DNA from: Paragordius varius
Lineage: Eukaryota; Nematomorpha
Direction: 5' to 3'
Assembly (NCBI GenBank): GCA_964247055.1
Contig: OZ176060.1
Span: 1,550,001-1,614,000, forward strand
Length of the DNA: 64,000 nt
A program made the translations under genes and the position numbers. Positions 46,801 to 57,727 of the stretch are shown piece by piece (the stretch's first letter is position 1; each line of letters opens with the position of its first letter). The notes beneath the pieces are model-generated. The model saw only the letters and a list, made by a program, of their open reading frames with translations. It had not been told where the DNA came from and made no database searches.

Positions 46801-49800
46801 AATGAAATAAATTATATTAATGGTTTTGCTGTCAAATAAATCGTGTAAGTTAACACATCTACCTCCTATATAACTGTTAAAATATGCTATTTTATTTTCC
46901 TTAAAATATATCTATAAAAGCTTTCTTACTAAAATATATATGTATACAAATCCCTGAAGTGTTATTGTCTTAGGAGTTTAAATTAAATATATATATATTT
47001 AACACTTATAGTTGCAAGGAATAATACATCAGATTTTCATTTTTAAAATTATTTAGTTAAACTATAATCTAATTCTAAAGTTTTTGTAAAAATGTCTAAA
47101 ATTTATCTTGTGCGGCTTCTATATATATAGAAAAATATTTTTATATAGGAAAAAATAAGCGTTATTATTAAAATTTTTATTTGATTATTAGATATGCTGT
47201 ATCAGAAGTGGCTACGTAGACCGCGGTCGATTTCGTGCCCACGAGATTCCAAAACTTGCCCGCCTGAAAATTATTTAAAAAATAAAAAAAATATTTTCGC
47301 ATGGAATTTTCCCACAAAATAATGATTTAGAAAAAAGATTTTCACCCAAAAAATAAACTTGAAGATAATGCCATTTTTTTATCATGTCCGTATTGATGTG
47401 GAAGATATAGCGAAAAAACTCAACCTTTTTGAGATTGAATATTTACGAGATTCGGAGGAAGATATATATTAATTGCGACATTTGTAAATTATTAGCATTA
47501 GAGAATATATAAAATTTATAAATGAAGATAAATAATATAAGATTGCTGCACTTTTCATTTTTTTGCCACATATTTATGTGAATCGGTTTTTTTTATAAGA
47601 ATGTCATTAAAAGTAAACAGAGATCACGATTAAGTGATATACATTTGGAATCTTGCCTGAGGATTGCACTGAATTCATATGAACCTAATTTGAAAATCTG
47701 AAATTATGGCAAATCTCCTTAAATATTTAAACAAATCAAGTATTCCCACATTCCAAATGTTTATCAGTTAACTTAGATTTCTGAATTATTCTGCACCCAA
47801 ATTTGGCAAATTTTCAATTAAAGAAAATGGTGAGTATTTTAATTTTACATTTAACGGAGATAACATAGCAGTGCGAGATTAAATATTGTCAAAAATATTT
47901 TCTCAAAATGATTAATTAGGAAAGCAATATCATCGGCATTTTTAAAATAGATTATGTCATATTAGAAAAATGTTATAAATCATTGTTTTTTAATTGATTT
48001 GCAATGTGCAATAGAAATTATATCAAAAAGCAAGATGATTTTACATTTGTGGATATGAAAAATTTTTCAAAAATAGAGATATTCGTGATAAAAATTGTAG
48101 TAATCCTTCTATGAATGCACCACGATATAACCATCTTACATCTGTCTCTTGTTCACATGCCAACAGCGATTCCATTTACTATACTTAAAACTACGGCCCG
48201 ACACTTTCTATTTGATGAAATATTTTATCTTCAAGCATACTTATAGTTGCATAATCCATAAAATCTAATAAATTATATCATTGTGCTAAGAACTACAAAT
48301 TCATTTTTTACATTAATCATCTAAACTCCGTCACAAGATGTACAATTAATTATCCTCTATAAATTTAATAAATTGAATAATGTAAATGTTCTAGTATGTA
48401 ATGATTGACAAACAAAGGTCTTCTGAATCATCGAAATAGTATTTTAATAAAATTAAGATTTTAAAAAGGTTGGCCACCCCTGGTATATATATCCATTTCG
48501 ATTATTGAATTTATATAATAATCTTTAATTTAATGCATAACTTTCATCAATTTTTTAAGAATTAACCATCCACGCTTTCCTTTTGTTTTATTTAATAAAC
48601 ACAAGGCTTTAATGTTTAAATTCTTTAGAATTTTTTATTAAAAAAAGCATGACAAAGTTCAAAGCGATATTAATGTTTTGGGCAGGTCCATAAAGTTATT
48701 AATTTATATTATCCATTTGTAGTAAAATTAATATTAATTTTAATAAACATTTTAGTTTTATGCAAACACTATATTATACCTGATTTTACGACACTAAGAA
48801 TAATATTTAAAATCCAATACTTGCAAGGATAGTCATGCGAATGTTTTTGACACTTTTCCATTAGTGTAGTTTCTTTAGAATTGCAAATAGATGCTTTGTA
48901 CGGAATTAAAACAATAACTTCTTTAGCCGGCCCTGAATGAAGTTGAAGTGCTTTTCTATTTTCACAATCGACAAAATTTACCGCTCCATCCATTAATCTA
49001 TTCTATAAAAATATTAGGTTAAATACATTTAGAATTCCAAATTATAATGTGATTAAGTGAATTGAACTTTGTTTGTAATTTAAAAATAAATTTATAATTA
49101 TTACAAACAAATTTTAAATCAGGGAAACTATCTGTACAAATATTTATCATATATGGGTGGCCAAACGGTCGACCGCGGTCGACTTCGTAACCACTTGAAA
49201 TTAAAATATTTTCCTCCATAAAATATATAATTTATTTTTTCCAATTTATTTTTATTTTATGTTTAAAAAAATTCTTGTTAACAAAATATTTATAATTCAT
49301 TAACAGTTTAAATTTAGCAAAACAAAGCAGGTATTACCAAACTTATATTTTAAAATTAAAAATGGAAGCAAGTAAATGCTAATATATATTGTTATAGAAT
49401 TGACTCAGAAGAAAAATATAATTGAATATTAATAATAGTACTTGTTTGATATGCAATTTTACTGTGGCTTTGCCTAAAACAGCAAATGTCTAAACAAAGT
49501 TTACTACGCTTTATTAAAAAATACAGTACAGATATTCTCAATTTAAAAAAGCTATTGAAATAACCACCAGAAGCTGAGAAATACTGCAGAAATAAAAAAA
49601 TCATAATTGCAACTTACAAAATATCAGTCCTATTACAAAACACTAAATCTTTTCAGGACAAAAAAAGGGTTTATTATAGCTTAAGTTCTATTGAAAAAAA
49701 GACAAAAAATATTATGAATTAAAAAAGGCTTAGAAACACAATTATGTGGAGAGGTAATGATCCTCAAAATTTTACAGAAATTTTACATATTTTTAAATGC

Positions 49801-52800
49801 AGACGTCACAGAAATATGCTTCGAATTACTGTTTTTTAATTAATTTGCAGTTTACAATTTTTCTGTGATAACACATCAAAAAGGATGATTAGGAAGCGTT
49901 AGATCCATTTGTGGATATGAATAATTTTTCTAAAATAAATATATTTGTGATAAAAATTTTCTTAATCATTCTATGAATGCAGCGCGACATACTTATATCT
50001 GTATCCTATTCACAATGCCAACAGCAATTCCATTTACTAAACTTAAGACTGCAGCCCGACACTCTTTTGATTTGATTAATTTTACTATCTTCAAGTATAC
50101 TTATTTATAAGCTATGCATAATCCATATAATCTAATAAAATAGATCATTGTTTAGAAATTCATTTTTTGCTCAATCATCTAAAATGTCACAAGATGTACA
50201 GTTAATTATCCAATGTAAATTTAAAATGTATAGTGTAAATGTTTTAGTAATTCTAGTGATTGTGGCAACCGAAGGTTTTTTGAAAACATTTTTTGAATGA
50301 TTATATATAAAATAACTACTAAAAAAAATTATTTTTCAATATTATTATAGCTGTAACTTACATTTATTACCACATCGTTTCGAAAGAAATTAATTGCTTA
50401 TTTGCATGAACGTTTTATGTATTATTATATTAGGGAGAAAAACCTTGATCAACGTTTTTAGAATTATTATATTATTGAATAAATTGTATACTTGCAGGCA
50501 CTCTCCCTCTATGAATTCTAATATATTTATACATCATTAAGTTACGCATATATGTACCAGTACGAATATATATATATATATATATATATATATTGATATA
50601 CTTCGCACCTTGTATTTTTGAATACAATAAATATATCCTTTAAAAGTGATCCCATCTTACATTGGTTAAGACACAACGACGGAAAACCAATGAACATAGT
50701 AGCTTCAACCGCTATTGCCAAAGTATCCATAAAAAATAAAACAAAAACATCGATCGTTTACAATATGGTTACAACAATAAGAATATCAATCTTTAAATGC
50801 CTACCGACAACCAATGGCAAAAACGTCGACAGCATGCAGGCACTGTGGCAACACGGACGCGCCCAACAAATGTCCAGCAAACGGACGTGCAAAAAGTGTA
50901 GTATACTTAATCAATTCGCAAGGATGTGCCTAGCCAAAAGACAGAAACCTAATTTTTATCGAAACTGTTGAAGGATATAACCGTATGGCCAAACTAGCTC
51001 AACCGTTGGTTGTAAAAATAATAATAAGAAGCCGGATGAATTAATTTATTTACTACACCGGTTCAGATATCAGTGTGAACTTTGCAACATAGCATCAAGT
51101 GGGCAAGGTGAAATTCCGCCCGACACCTCCGCTCAAATCGTACAATAAGACCACAGTGATGGGCATCCCAACCATGAACTTGGAGATAAACTGTAAACAA
51201 ATGACGGGGGGCATGTGTCCTGAGTAAACAAATGGGGATGGCACCACTTATCTGTGTATTATACTGGGCGGCCAAATTCCAAATTAAGATGCTACAGGTT
51301 AAAGTATATTATTTTATAAATTAAATTTGCGCATATTTTAGGAACTTATTCGAAAATAAGCTAAGATGTTATAAAGACCCAGTAAAAATTCGCATTGCAG
51401 CGAATGCCCAGAAAATATGGCCATGTCGCAGGTGCATTTTCCATTAAGAGAAAAGGTGAAAGAGCTGACGAAGCCAAAAGGTTAGGCATCCTAAAACCGG
51501 TCGATCCTAACAGTACACCTGTGACATGGGCCAAGTCTAAGGTTAATGTAATTAAACCGAATGAACAGCTAATAATATGCAGTGACCTTCGAGTGACGAT
51601 TAATAAGTGGTTCGAAGAAGACTCTCATATACCACGTTTGATGAGTTGGTGTCAAAATAGGCGAAGGTCTAACATTTACCGAAATTGACCTAAAAGAGCG
51701 TACCTCCAGATGCCAATGGCAGAGGAGCAAGAATTATCCATTTCGACAGATACAGTTTTTTTATATAAACGCATGCCGTTTGGACTGGCCACGGCACCCA
51801 TCATTTTTCAACGGCTGATGGAACAGATGCTAGCCGACAGTCCGGGAACCTGTGTGTATTTGGATAACATTTTAGTGACTGGTAAGAACGGAAAGTGAAC
51901 ACATTAACAATTTAATAAGGTATTCGTCTCAATAAGCCCGGATTCTAATCAAGACAAGATAAAATAATAATAGGTGCAGAATTAGTGAGCTATTTGGCGT
52001 TTGCAATATCGTAAAAGGGTATAAGCCCGAAAAGCAAAATCAAGGTAATTAGGGAATTAAAAAGACCTGTTGATAAAAAGTCGTTACGTAGTTTTTTAGG
52101 ATTTCAGACGTTTTATCAACGTTTTATACCAAAATTACAATTGATAGTCGGTCCCTTAGATGAATTAACATATAAAAATACAAATTGGTCTTGGACCGAG
52201 AAACATGAAAAAAGCTGGGTAGCAACTAATATTTGTTAAGCAAAAAAGTCTTTTCACCATATAATCCTAATAGGAAATAGATACGGATGCGGGGTGCATT
52301 TTAAGTCATGAGGTTGATAATGAAAGGGTACCGATCGCGTATGCCTCGCAAACCATCGCCGAACGGAACTACTCCACTATCGAGTAAGAATTGAAAGAAA
52401 TATTGTTTTTTCTAAGAAAGTTTCAAAGTTTTGTGTATATTAGAAAATTGAATATTAACCGATCATTTACCACAAGTAAAATTACTAGAGATCGAAACTT
52501 AAAAGAAATTAATGCTAAAGTGCTTTGAAGGATCAATAAAACAAATGAATACGATTTTGAAATAAGTCACTAAAAAGGGGCTCAAAATGGAGCCGATTAT
52601 TTATGATGGCTGATTTAAAGATCGATGCCTGTGACAAAGATTATGCGTACCCGATACCTGTGATTTTAAAATTGCTATAACGTGCGGTTAAGCAGAGACG
52701 AAATTCGGAGAGAAACCGCGTTGATACGGTATTACAAAAATGATTAAAGCGTTAAACAACCATGACTGAAGTCCAGAACTAGAGAAGTTTGTTACCCGTA

Positions 52801-54197
52801 ATGACGAATGGGCATATCAATATGGCTTGTTAAATTTAAATCAACGGAATATAATTACGAAACCCTGCAAAAGGAGGTGGTGAGATACCTACACAGCGGT
52901 CATAACAACGTAGAAACCATGAAAGCAATGGCCAGATTTACGTGTTATTGGCCAAAATTAAAAAACGACCTGGTAAAACAGTAGTCAGTGCGAACTGTGC
53001 CAACGTAGTACGAAATGGGTACGAGCAAAACGTTGCTGTGTGGGAGCGTTTGCATTTTGAAGCCGGACCGGTAGACGGTTAGTTTTGGTTGTTGATAATC
53101 GATAGCGCCGCTAAATGGGCAGAAAAATTTATTAAACGCGAATGTAATCCATAAACTAAAAGAAACTTTTGCAAGGTTTGGTTTTGCAGGAGAGATAATT
53201 AGCGACGCATTGTATTTTAACAATGATTACTTTATACGTCAACCTTAAGTAAGTTAGGGTCAGACATATTAAAGTTACCCCTACCATCCTAAAAGTAATG
53301 GGATGTTAGAAAGGTTAGTAGGTACGATAAAATAAATACAAGAGAATAAAAAATAGTGCGATATCTACACACGAAGCTTTTTACACTAGCTTATGGGCGC
53401 ATAGAAACTCTATACACTCGACATCGACAACTAAAGAAACTTCGTCTCAATTAATGTTCAAGCGAACACCCCATACCCCCTTAACCTGGTTAAATAATAG
53501 GGTGAGATTGTTAGATGCACCGGCCCCTCGACGTCAGTTTCTGATTAATCCAGTAATGATCAAAAATGAACTAAGTCCAGGTTGACACGCCGGTGAGATC
53601 ACGGACCGTAGGTTATTGTCAAACAAGGTGTGGGACAAAGACCGGGAGAAACTCGTGAGAAAACACGTTGATCAACTCATACACCATCACGCAGCAATCC
53701 ACCATATCAAGTAACACAATACTTTAGCCACAACAGCAACCAACCACATCAAGCAATACAAGTGATGAGGATGTAACCACTGGGGACGATGTTATAACAG
53801 CCAAATCTCGACCAAACAGCCCGATTCAATGACGAAACCGAATCGATTACCCAGACAACCACAAGCCTAAACAATAATAATACCCAGGAACCACCGACAA
53901 CCAGCTCCCTCACAAAAATACAAGAAAGACGGTACCCAACAAATATTCAAAACCCGTGCGCTAAGAAGGGGGTAGTGTTGTTATAATGGTAACTTACATT
54001 TATTACCACCAAGTGTAAGAGGTTAATAGCTCTATTGCATGAACGTTTTATGTCGTATATTAGTGAATAACCTCGCAACCAACGTTTTTAGTATTATCAT
54101 ATTATGAATATTGTTTAGTTGCAGGAATTTTACCTTTATGAATTTGAAATTTATAGATGATTAAGCTACGCATATATATATACCAGCTAATCTTTTG

Positions 54198-54250
<53 letters not shown>

Positions 54251-55354
54251 ATATTTCCATTGAATTTTTGATAACAATAAATATCTCCTTTACGTGTGGC
54301 GCCATTTTACAGTAATATTTATTTTGAAATAGCCTGTGCTAGTCACCCCTATCGGTAATTTGAGATATATATTTACATCATTTGTGTTGAGATAATAAAT
54401 GCGTAAAATTTTCTGCCAAAAAAGTAGTCCCTGGGAAAAAAGGTTGGCTACCCTTGAATTTCTAATACTAATGGTTAAATAAAAAAGCATTTAAACTAAA
54501 TCATTTAAGCTATTTTCTATCAAAATATAGATTATATTAATTGTTTGCATTATATTATATATAAAGTAGGTGATGTTTAAGTAGAACTGAATATGTAATG
54601 TTAAAACTAACTTCGAAAATTAGTTGTATAGTGGTTATAGCGCACTCTAAGCTAGTTTTGGCAGATGTGATTTGGAAAAGACTAGTGCGAATATCATAAA
54701 AATGTGCCAACATGATGGTATAATTATTGCCAGAACATACAATCGTAACTATGGGAGGTTTATAAGCTTCACGTTTACATCTAAAAAATAATTTAGTGAC
54801 TAATCATTTATTATAAGCAATCTTATAAAAATAGTTGAATGCAATTTTTTGGGTTTAAAGCACTTTTTGCGATTCGAATCACCATTCAAATCGAACCTAT
54901 TATCTAATATAAAGAAAGCGAAATTTCATAGCAAACAAAACGGAACCTGCAAGGTTGATATTCACTATATTTGATACATTGAATAAGTAATGGATCTTCA
55001 CAAACTTCCCGTCCAATAGGAATGTATAATATGCCTGAATTGTCCATATTTCTTATAACAGGGTAAGGGGTTAAAGTGTTACAGTCGACTAATAAATTTC
55101 CGGAAATAGCGAAGATATTCTATAATTAATGTCTCATTTATATCGATAATATTAGAATAGGTAAATATATTAAGTTTAAATCCCATACTTTTATAATTAT
55201 GGAAATTGACCAAATTCCGTTAATATTGTGAAAGATTACAACTTGATTCATTTTTTCAATGATCATGTTGATTGTTAAAAGGAATATGCGAATATCATCG
55301 ATCCCACAAACTAATTGTATCTGATTCTCTAATAATAACTTATGTTTGTCGCAC
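42951..55354 (-). CDS. Multi-exon type I membrane protein with repeated unrecognised cysteine module (3' part of gene)
   Basis: Seven exons were joined by hand from GT...AG sites and matching phases: 55354-55189, 55119-54947, 54780-54612, 49002-48821, 46345-46180, 45023-44555 and 43876-42951. The protein is at least five tandem copies of an extracellular module. In order, a module has D/Y-C-x-N/S; a [VI]-x-[VI/L]-P strand; a Cys; a second Cys; P-C-[KR]-C; and x-C-x-G, a Met/Tyr-rich helix-like stretch and a variable strand. After the modules come a furin-like RNRR site, one transmembrane helix and a ~100-residue cytoplasmic tail. Introns between modules are phase 0 and those inside modules 1-3 are phase 2, splitting the Lys/Arg of P-C-[KR]-C. 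The upstream exon completing module 1 was not found, nor a signal peptide. I do not recognise the module. A surface receptor, adhesion or immune-type protein is inference only. Confidence 0.85.
43464..43475 (-). other. Furin-like cleavage motif RNRR
   Basis: Arg-Asn-Arg-Arg followed by Ser lies about 50 residues before the transmembrane helix. Cutting here would leave a shed or disulphide-independent ectodomain and a short membrane stub. Whether it is used is unknown. Confidence 0.55.
43892..43918. repeat. (TA)n microsatellite in an intron
   Basis: TA dinucleotides just upstream of the polypyrimidine tract of the last exon. Confidence 0.85.
44555..45023 (-). CDS. Surface protein exon: module 4 and start of module 5
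   Basis: 469 nt. The start is set after AATGAAG to keep phase 0; the acceptor is weak but follows a T-rich tract. The whole of module 4 is in one exon: YCQNTSSFTEF, LVVKVPVGVNACKR, HSPCKC, IHFECQG and SVMDTYNVAQTE. A new module begins at GDCSSLQTFKP with the strand ITLEFVLPLGLQSC. It ends in phase 1 (AATG|GTATGT). The intron that splits P-C-[KR]-C in modules 1-3 is absent here. Several N-x-S/T glycosylation sites (NTS, NLT, NYT, NST, NIT) support an extracellular location. Confidence 0.9.
45024..46179. other. Intron of the surface-protein gene
   Basis: 1.16 kb AT-rich intron. Nothing else is recognised except a TATACCATTTACT word at 45237 that resembles the TATACC element ends. Confidence 0.6.
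46180..46345 (-). CDS. Surface protein exon: second half of module 3
   Basis: 166 nt, phase 2 in (after ATCTAATAG) and phase 0 out (CCC|GTATAT). The join to 48821 gives P-C-K-C-V. It contains MVDIQCYGTDSKQMLEAYNK and ends ESTLEFP. The C-Y-G and the QMLEAYN block mirror CQG and SVMDTYN in module 4. Confidence 0.9.
46346..48820. other. Intron of the surface-protein gene, holding a hAT-like element
   Basis: 2.5 kb intron splitting the Lys codon of P-C-K-C. About half is the hAT-like element at 47203-48482. Confidence 0.65.
47203..48482 (+). mobile_element. hAT-like non-autonomous element, 1.28 kb
   Basis: The left end CAGAAGTGGCTACGTAGACC and the right end (inverted) CAGGGGTGGCCAACC are hAT-type termini. 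Just inside the left end lies the palindromic GACCGCGGTCGA block. A homologous element with the same block and a matching 3' body lies at 49148-54456. Flanking octamers do not clearly match. No transposase is present. Confidence 0.65.
48821..49002 (-). CDS. Surface protein exon: first half of module 3
   Basis: 182 nt, phase 0 in and phase 2 out (TGCAA|GTATTGG). The translation has RLMDGAVNFVDCENRKALQL, then EVIVLIPYKASIC, then LMEKCQKHSHDYPC. It aligns with exon 44555-45023 on L/Q-M-D, C-x-N, V-x-V/L-I-P and the two cysteines. Confidence 0.9.
49002..49003 (-). promoter_or_regulatory. 3' splice site of the module-3 exon
   Basis: ATTTTTATAG on the minus strand directly before AATAGATTAATGG. 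It is placed by phase 0, shared with the exon at 55119; the neighbouring AG seven bases on would give the wrong phase. Confidence 0.6.
50340..50661 (+). repeat. 5' LTR of the Ty3/gypsy fossil
   Basis: It matches 53976-54311 in order: GTAACTTACATTTATTACCA near the start, GCATGAACGTTTTATGT, CAACGTTTTTAG, GCTACGCATATAT-like block, a TA microsatellite and a TTACA end. Confidence 0.88.
53976..54311 (+). repeat. 3' LTR of the Ty3/gypsy fossil
   Basis: It starts TGTTGTTATAATGGTAAC right after a purine-rich tract and ends TTTTACA. It contains a longer TA microsatellite (54200-54245) than the 5' copy. No matching 4-6 bp target duplication is evident. Confidence 0.88.
54457..54611. other. Intron remainder
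   Basis: AT-rich flank between the hAT-like element and the donor of the exon at 54612-54780. Confidence 0.5.
54612..54780 (-). CDS. Surface protein exon: second half of module 2
   Basis: 169 nt, phase 2 in (after TTTTTTAG) and phase 0 out (GAA|GTTAGT). The translation is CKREAYKPPIVTIVCSG, then NNYTIMLAHFYDIRTSLFQ, ending TIQLIFE. It matches the exon at 46180-46345 on C, C-x-G, the M-L..Y block and exact phase. Confidence 0.85.
54947..55119 (-). CDS. Surface protein exon: first half of module 2
   Basis: 173 nt, phase 0 in (after AATTATAG) and phase 2 out. The translation starts NIFAISGNLLVDCNTLTPYP, continues with ILYIPIGREVC and ends YQPC plus a split Arg/Lys codon (AG|A). It aligns with the exon at 48821-49002 on VDC, the I-x-I/L-I-P strand, both cysteines and the terminal P-C. 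Confidence 0.85.
55189..55354 (-). CDS. Surface protein exon: second half of module 1
   Basis: 166 nt, from acceptor TTTTTTAG (phase 2) to donor GTATGG (phase 0). The translation begins CDKHKLLLENQIQLVCG. The first Cys completes P-C-[KR]-C and the second sits in the C-x-G position. This is the most diverged copy: its C-G lacks the intervening residue and the end (GIWSISIIIK) is hydrophobic. A 69-nt intron separates it from the next exon. Confidence 0.75.
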
Positions 55355-56639
55355 CTAAAAAATGTTAGACATAGAATCTTGTTGTAAATTAATTAATATA
55401 ATATGGTAGTCGGCCTTGTCACCCATCTTTGTGATTAAACTTCGATTTATATTGGGATATCTAGGGAATCCGGACTATATTAAAGTTGATATATTTAAAT
55501 ACTATTGAAAAAAAACAATTCCAATTTAAATTTATGTGTCTATCCTAATAAAAAATATATAAATATGCCAAAATATCTAAATAAAATTAAAAAAAAAATT
55601 CCAACTACTGCGGCGCCATTTTTATTTTACAAAATTTTGCAAAATATCGTGTTTATTATATTGTAACGCTAAAATTAAAACTTTTTATTAAAATCGCATG
55701 TTAATATAAACAGACAAAGTTCCTTATTTTGCATTTATATTTACCTAATGCACATATGTCATGTTGAAATTTTCATCTTTGGGTTTTTCCATAAAAGTAT
55801 TATCTAATTGTTTATTAATCTTTTTATATATTTCGGTGCATTATTTTTTTAATTTTTAATTTAAAACAGGCCCGGGGTATCGACCCCAATTCGAATCGAA
55901 GGGCTATGAATCTGTTGTCATAAAGGGTTAAGTAGGAACGATACTAATAATTTGTAATAAACAGTTATTTTCTCATATTTTTCTAATTGATTTGATTTGA
56001 AATGGAATTCTAATAATTATCGTTTGCTGACGTTTGCATCGAATTATAAACTTAATAATATACTATTATTGTTGAAAAATAATTTATTTTCATGTGTTAT
56101 TTTTGCTATGGGACAATATCGAAAAAATTTCGGAATGTTTTGAATTTTAATAGCAGGAAAAACAATACAAAACAATCAAATCGATAGTTAGGATAAAACT
56201 TGTTATTTAAGCTAAACCTATATACTATATAAGGGGAACCAAAAGGTAAGAAACAAAACTAGCCCGACCAAACTCAATTTTTAGCAGTACCCGAATATTT
56301 CTCATGAAAATAATTATTAACCTTAGCAAGAAATTGCACCCATAAAGATATGTCAACAAGTAAAAACTCATTCATAAAAACAAAAGAGCCATGACTTTGA
56401 GACGTTTAAGCTCCAATTTTCAAATTTATTATTGAATCAAAATTGCAATGTATAGTATAAGAGTCCTAGTATGATTATAAACATTAGTTACGATTTTTAT
56501 TTTAATAAGATTAAAAAATATTTTATCCAAAATAAAAAATGTTAAACGACGTGTTCGATTTCATACCGATAAATATAGCATCCAGACTAGGATTAACACC
56601 GTAGATAAGTGGGAAAAAGCAATAGAAGTTATTTATTAC
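55355..56639. other. Presumed intron with repeat fragments
   Basis: It contains inverted pieces related to the CACTT-ended repeat family (55550-55920: CCAAAATATCTAAATAAAAT, GCGGCGCCATTTTTATTTTA, AATTCGAATCGAAGGGC). The exon that should precede 55354 (phase 2 out, ending in a P-C codon pair) was looked for here and not found. Confidence 0.45.
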
Positions 56640-56910
56640 ATATAACAAACTGCGTCAGATTAACACTTAACATAGCTTTGTTCCAGTCGGGGCTTTACCG
56701 AGGAATATCTGCCTTTACTGATCGCATTAATAGATTTGAAACAAGGACAACCATGGGAAGTGATGTATACAGACTACATCGTCCTTAGAGCAACATTAAC
56801 AGAATGTAATAAATAAAAATTCAAGACATAGAAATCACGACTGGAAAGAATGGAATGAATATAAATCTGGAAAGACAAAAGTCGAGTGTGAAATATTTAT
56901 AAACACTTAA
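56640..56910 (+). mobile_element. LINE reverse-transcriptase fragment
   Basis: On the + strand QPWEVMYTDYIVLRATLTE (about 56752-56808) matches the P-W-E-x-x-Y-A-D-D-x-V-L-x-A RT motif C, with the second Asp lost to Tyr. INLERQKSSV further on matches the L-x-x-x-K-T-K-V segment. The fragment is short, broken and lacks ends. Confidence 0.65.
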
Positions 56911-57727
56911 TTTTCCATGGGTTTATGTTATTTGAATTGAATTAATTATAGACTAAAATAATTAATGCGTCCCGCAAAGTTTGTATTGTTCTAAAATATA
57001 TAAAGCGGCAATTTCGATTTTTTCCTAATTATTTTTCTCAAAAATCCATATTTACTTATAAAATTAAATAATGATGTAAATTTTGGTTAAAACTCCTTTA
57101 ACTTCAATACCTTTTGGGGTTTTGTATCCCAGAGCGATTTGAAATATGAATACATTTAAAGCTATTTAATGTATTAAGCCAAATTAAAAATATGCTTTCT
57201 TTTGCCTCTTAGGCGCATTATTTTTTTATAAAATTTAAACTCATTTCAAACTTTTTTGCCGCCATTTTATTTACCATTATTTTTTTAAATCGCTAATGCA
57301 ACAGGCAAATATATGTATATTATGATTAATGTAAAAAATATCTTTAAAAAACTTTCAGATTACATTTCACCAGCAAATACCTGATATATTTAGATTTATA
57401 TAAACTGATCGTTTCAATCGTGTTTTGGAGCTGTCCCGATTTTAGACTCTACAAGTCAAAAACCGTAAAAAATATAAGCTATTTTATCTAAAACATGAGA
57501 AAAATGTTTGATAATTAAATTTGAAAAGAATTTTTATGACTTCAGTTACTTTACAAAATTGAGCTATGCGATATAAAAATATTCCAACAACTCAGGACAA
57601 AAACTAATTTTATTCAACAACTAATATAGCAATTTAGCAACACTTACGTGCAATTCTGTGATATTTTTTCTTCTTCACAGATGTTTGAAACTGTTATGTT
57701 CTCTAAATAAAATATAGTATTGCATTA
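56911..57727. other. AT-rich DNA, no gene recognised
   Basis: No exon with the module or antistasin cysteine pattern was found on either strand. Confidence 0.4.

Larger units (their letters stand above)
50340..54311 (+). mobile_element. Ty3/gypsy LTR retrotransposon, broken fossil
   Basis: Family Ty3/gypsy, K02A2.6-like chromovirus-unlike type, judged from the domain order. Parts in order are: 5' LTR, a short gag remnant, protease and reverse-transcriptase region (about 51000-52100), RNase H region (about 52150-52600), integrase region with an N-terminal zinc-binding part (about 52850-53600), polypurine tract (about 53963-53975) and 3' LTR. At under 4 kb it is shorter than usual, mostly through loss of gag. 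It is thoroughly broken, with well over ten breaks. The LTRs differ at many positions and by small indels, so the insertion is not recent. It lies inside the hAT-like element above, within an intron of the surface-protein gene, in antisense to that gene. Confidence 0.88.
49148..54456 (+). mobile_element. Second hAT-like element, split by a retrotransposon
   Basis: The left end (about 49148) holds GGGTGGCCAAACGGTCGACC and the CGACCGCGGTCGAC palindrome. Body sequence at 49841-50170 matches 47985-48300 (for example ATGAATGCA.C.CGA, CCAACAGC.ATTCCATTTACT). The right end AGGTTGGCTACCCTTG lies at 54456, beyond the retrotransposon. The element's own length is thus about 1.3 kb, like its relative. 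Target duplication is not readable. Confidence 0.65.

Noticed and set aside
49019-49219. Minus-strand ORF with EVDRGRPFGHP as an extra receptor exon
   Set aside because: The same word arises from the hAT-like subterminal palindrome at 47210, so it is transposon sequence.
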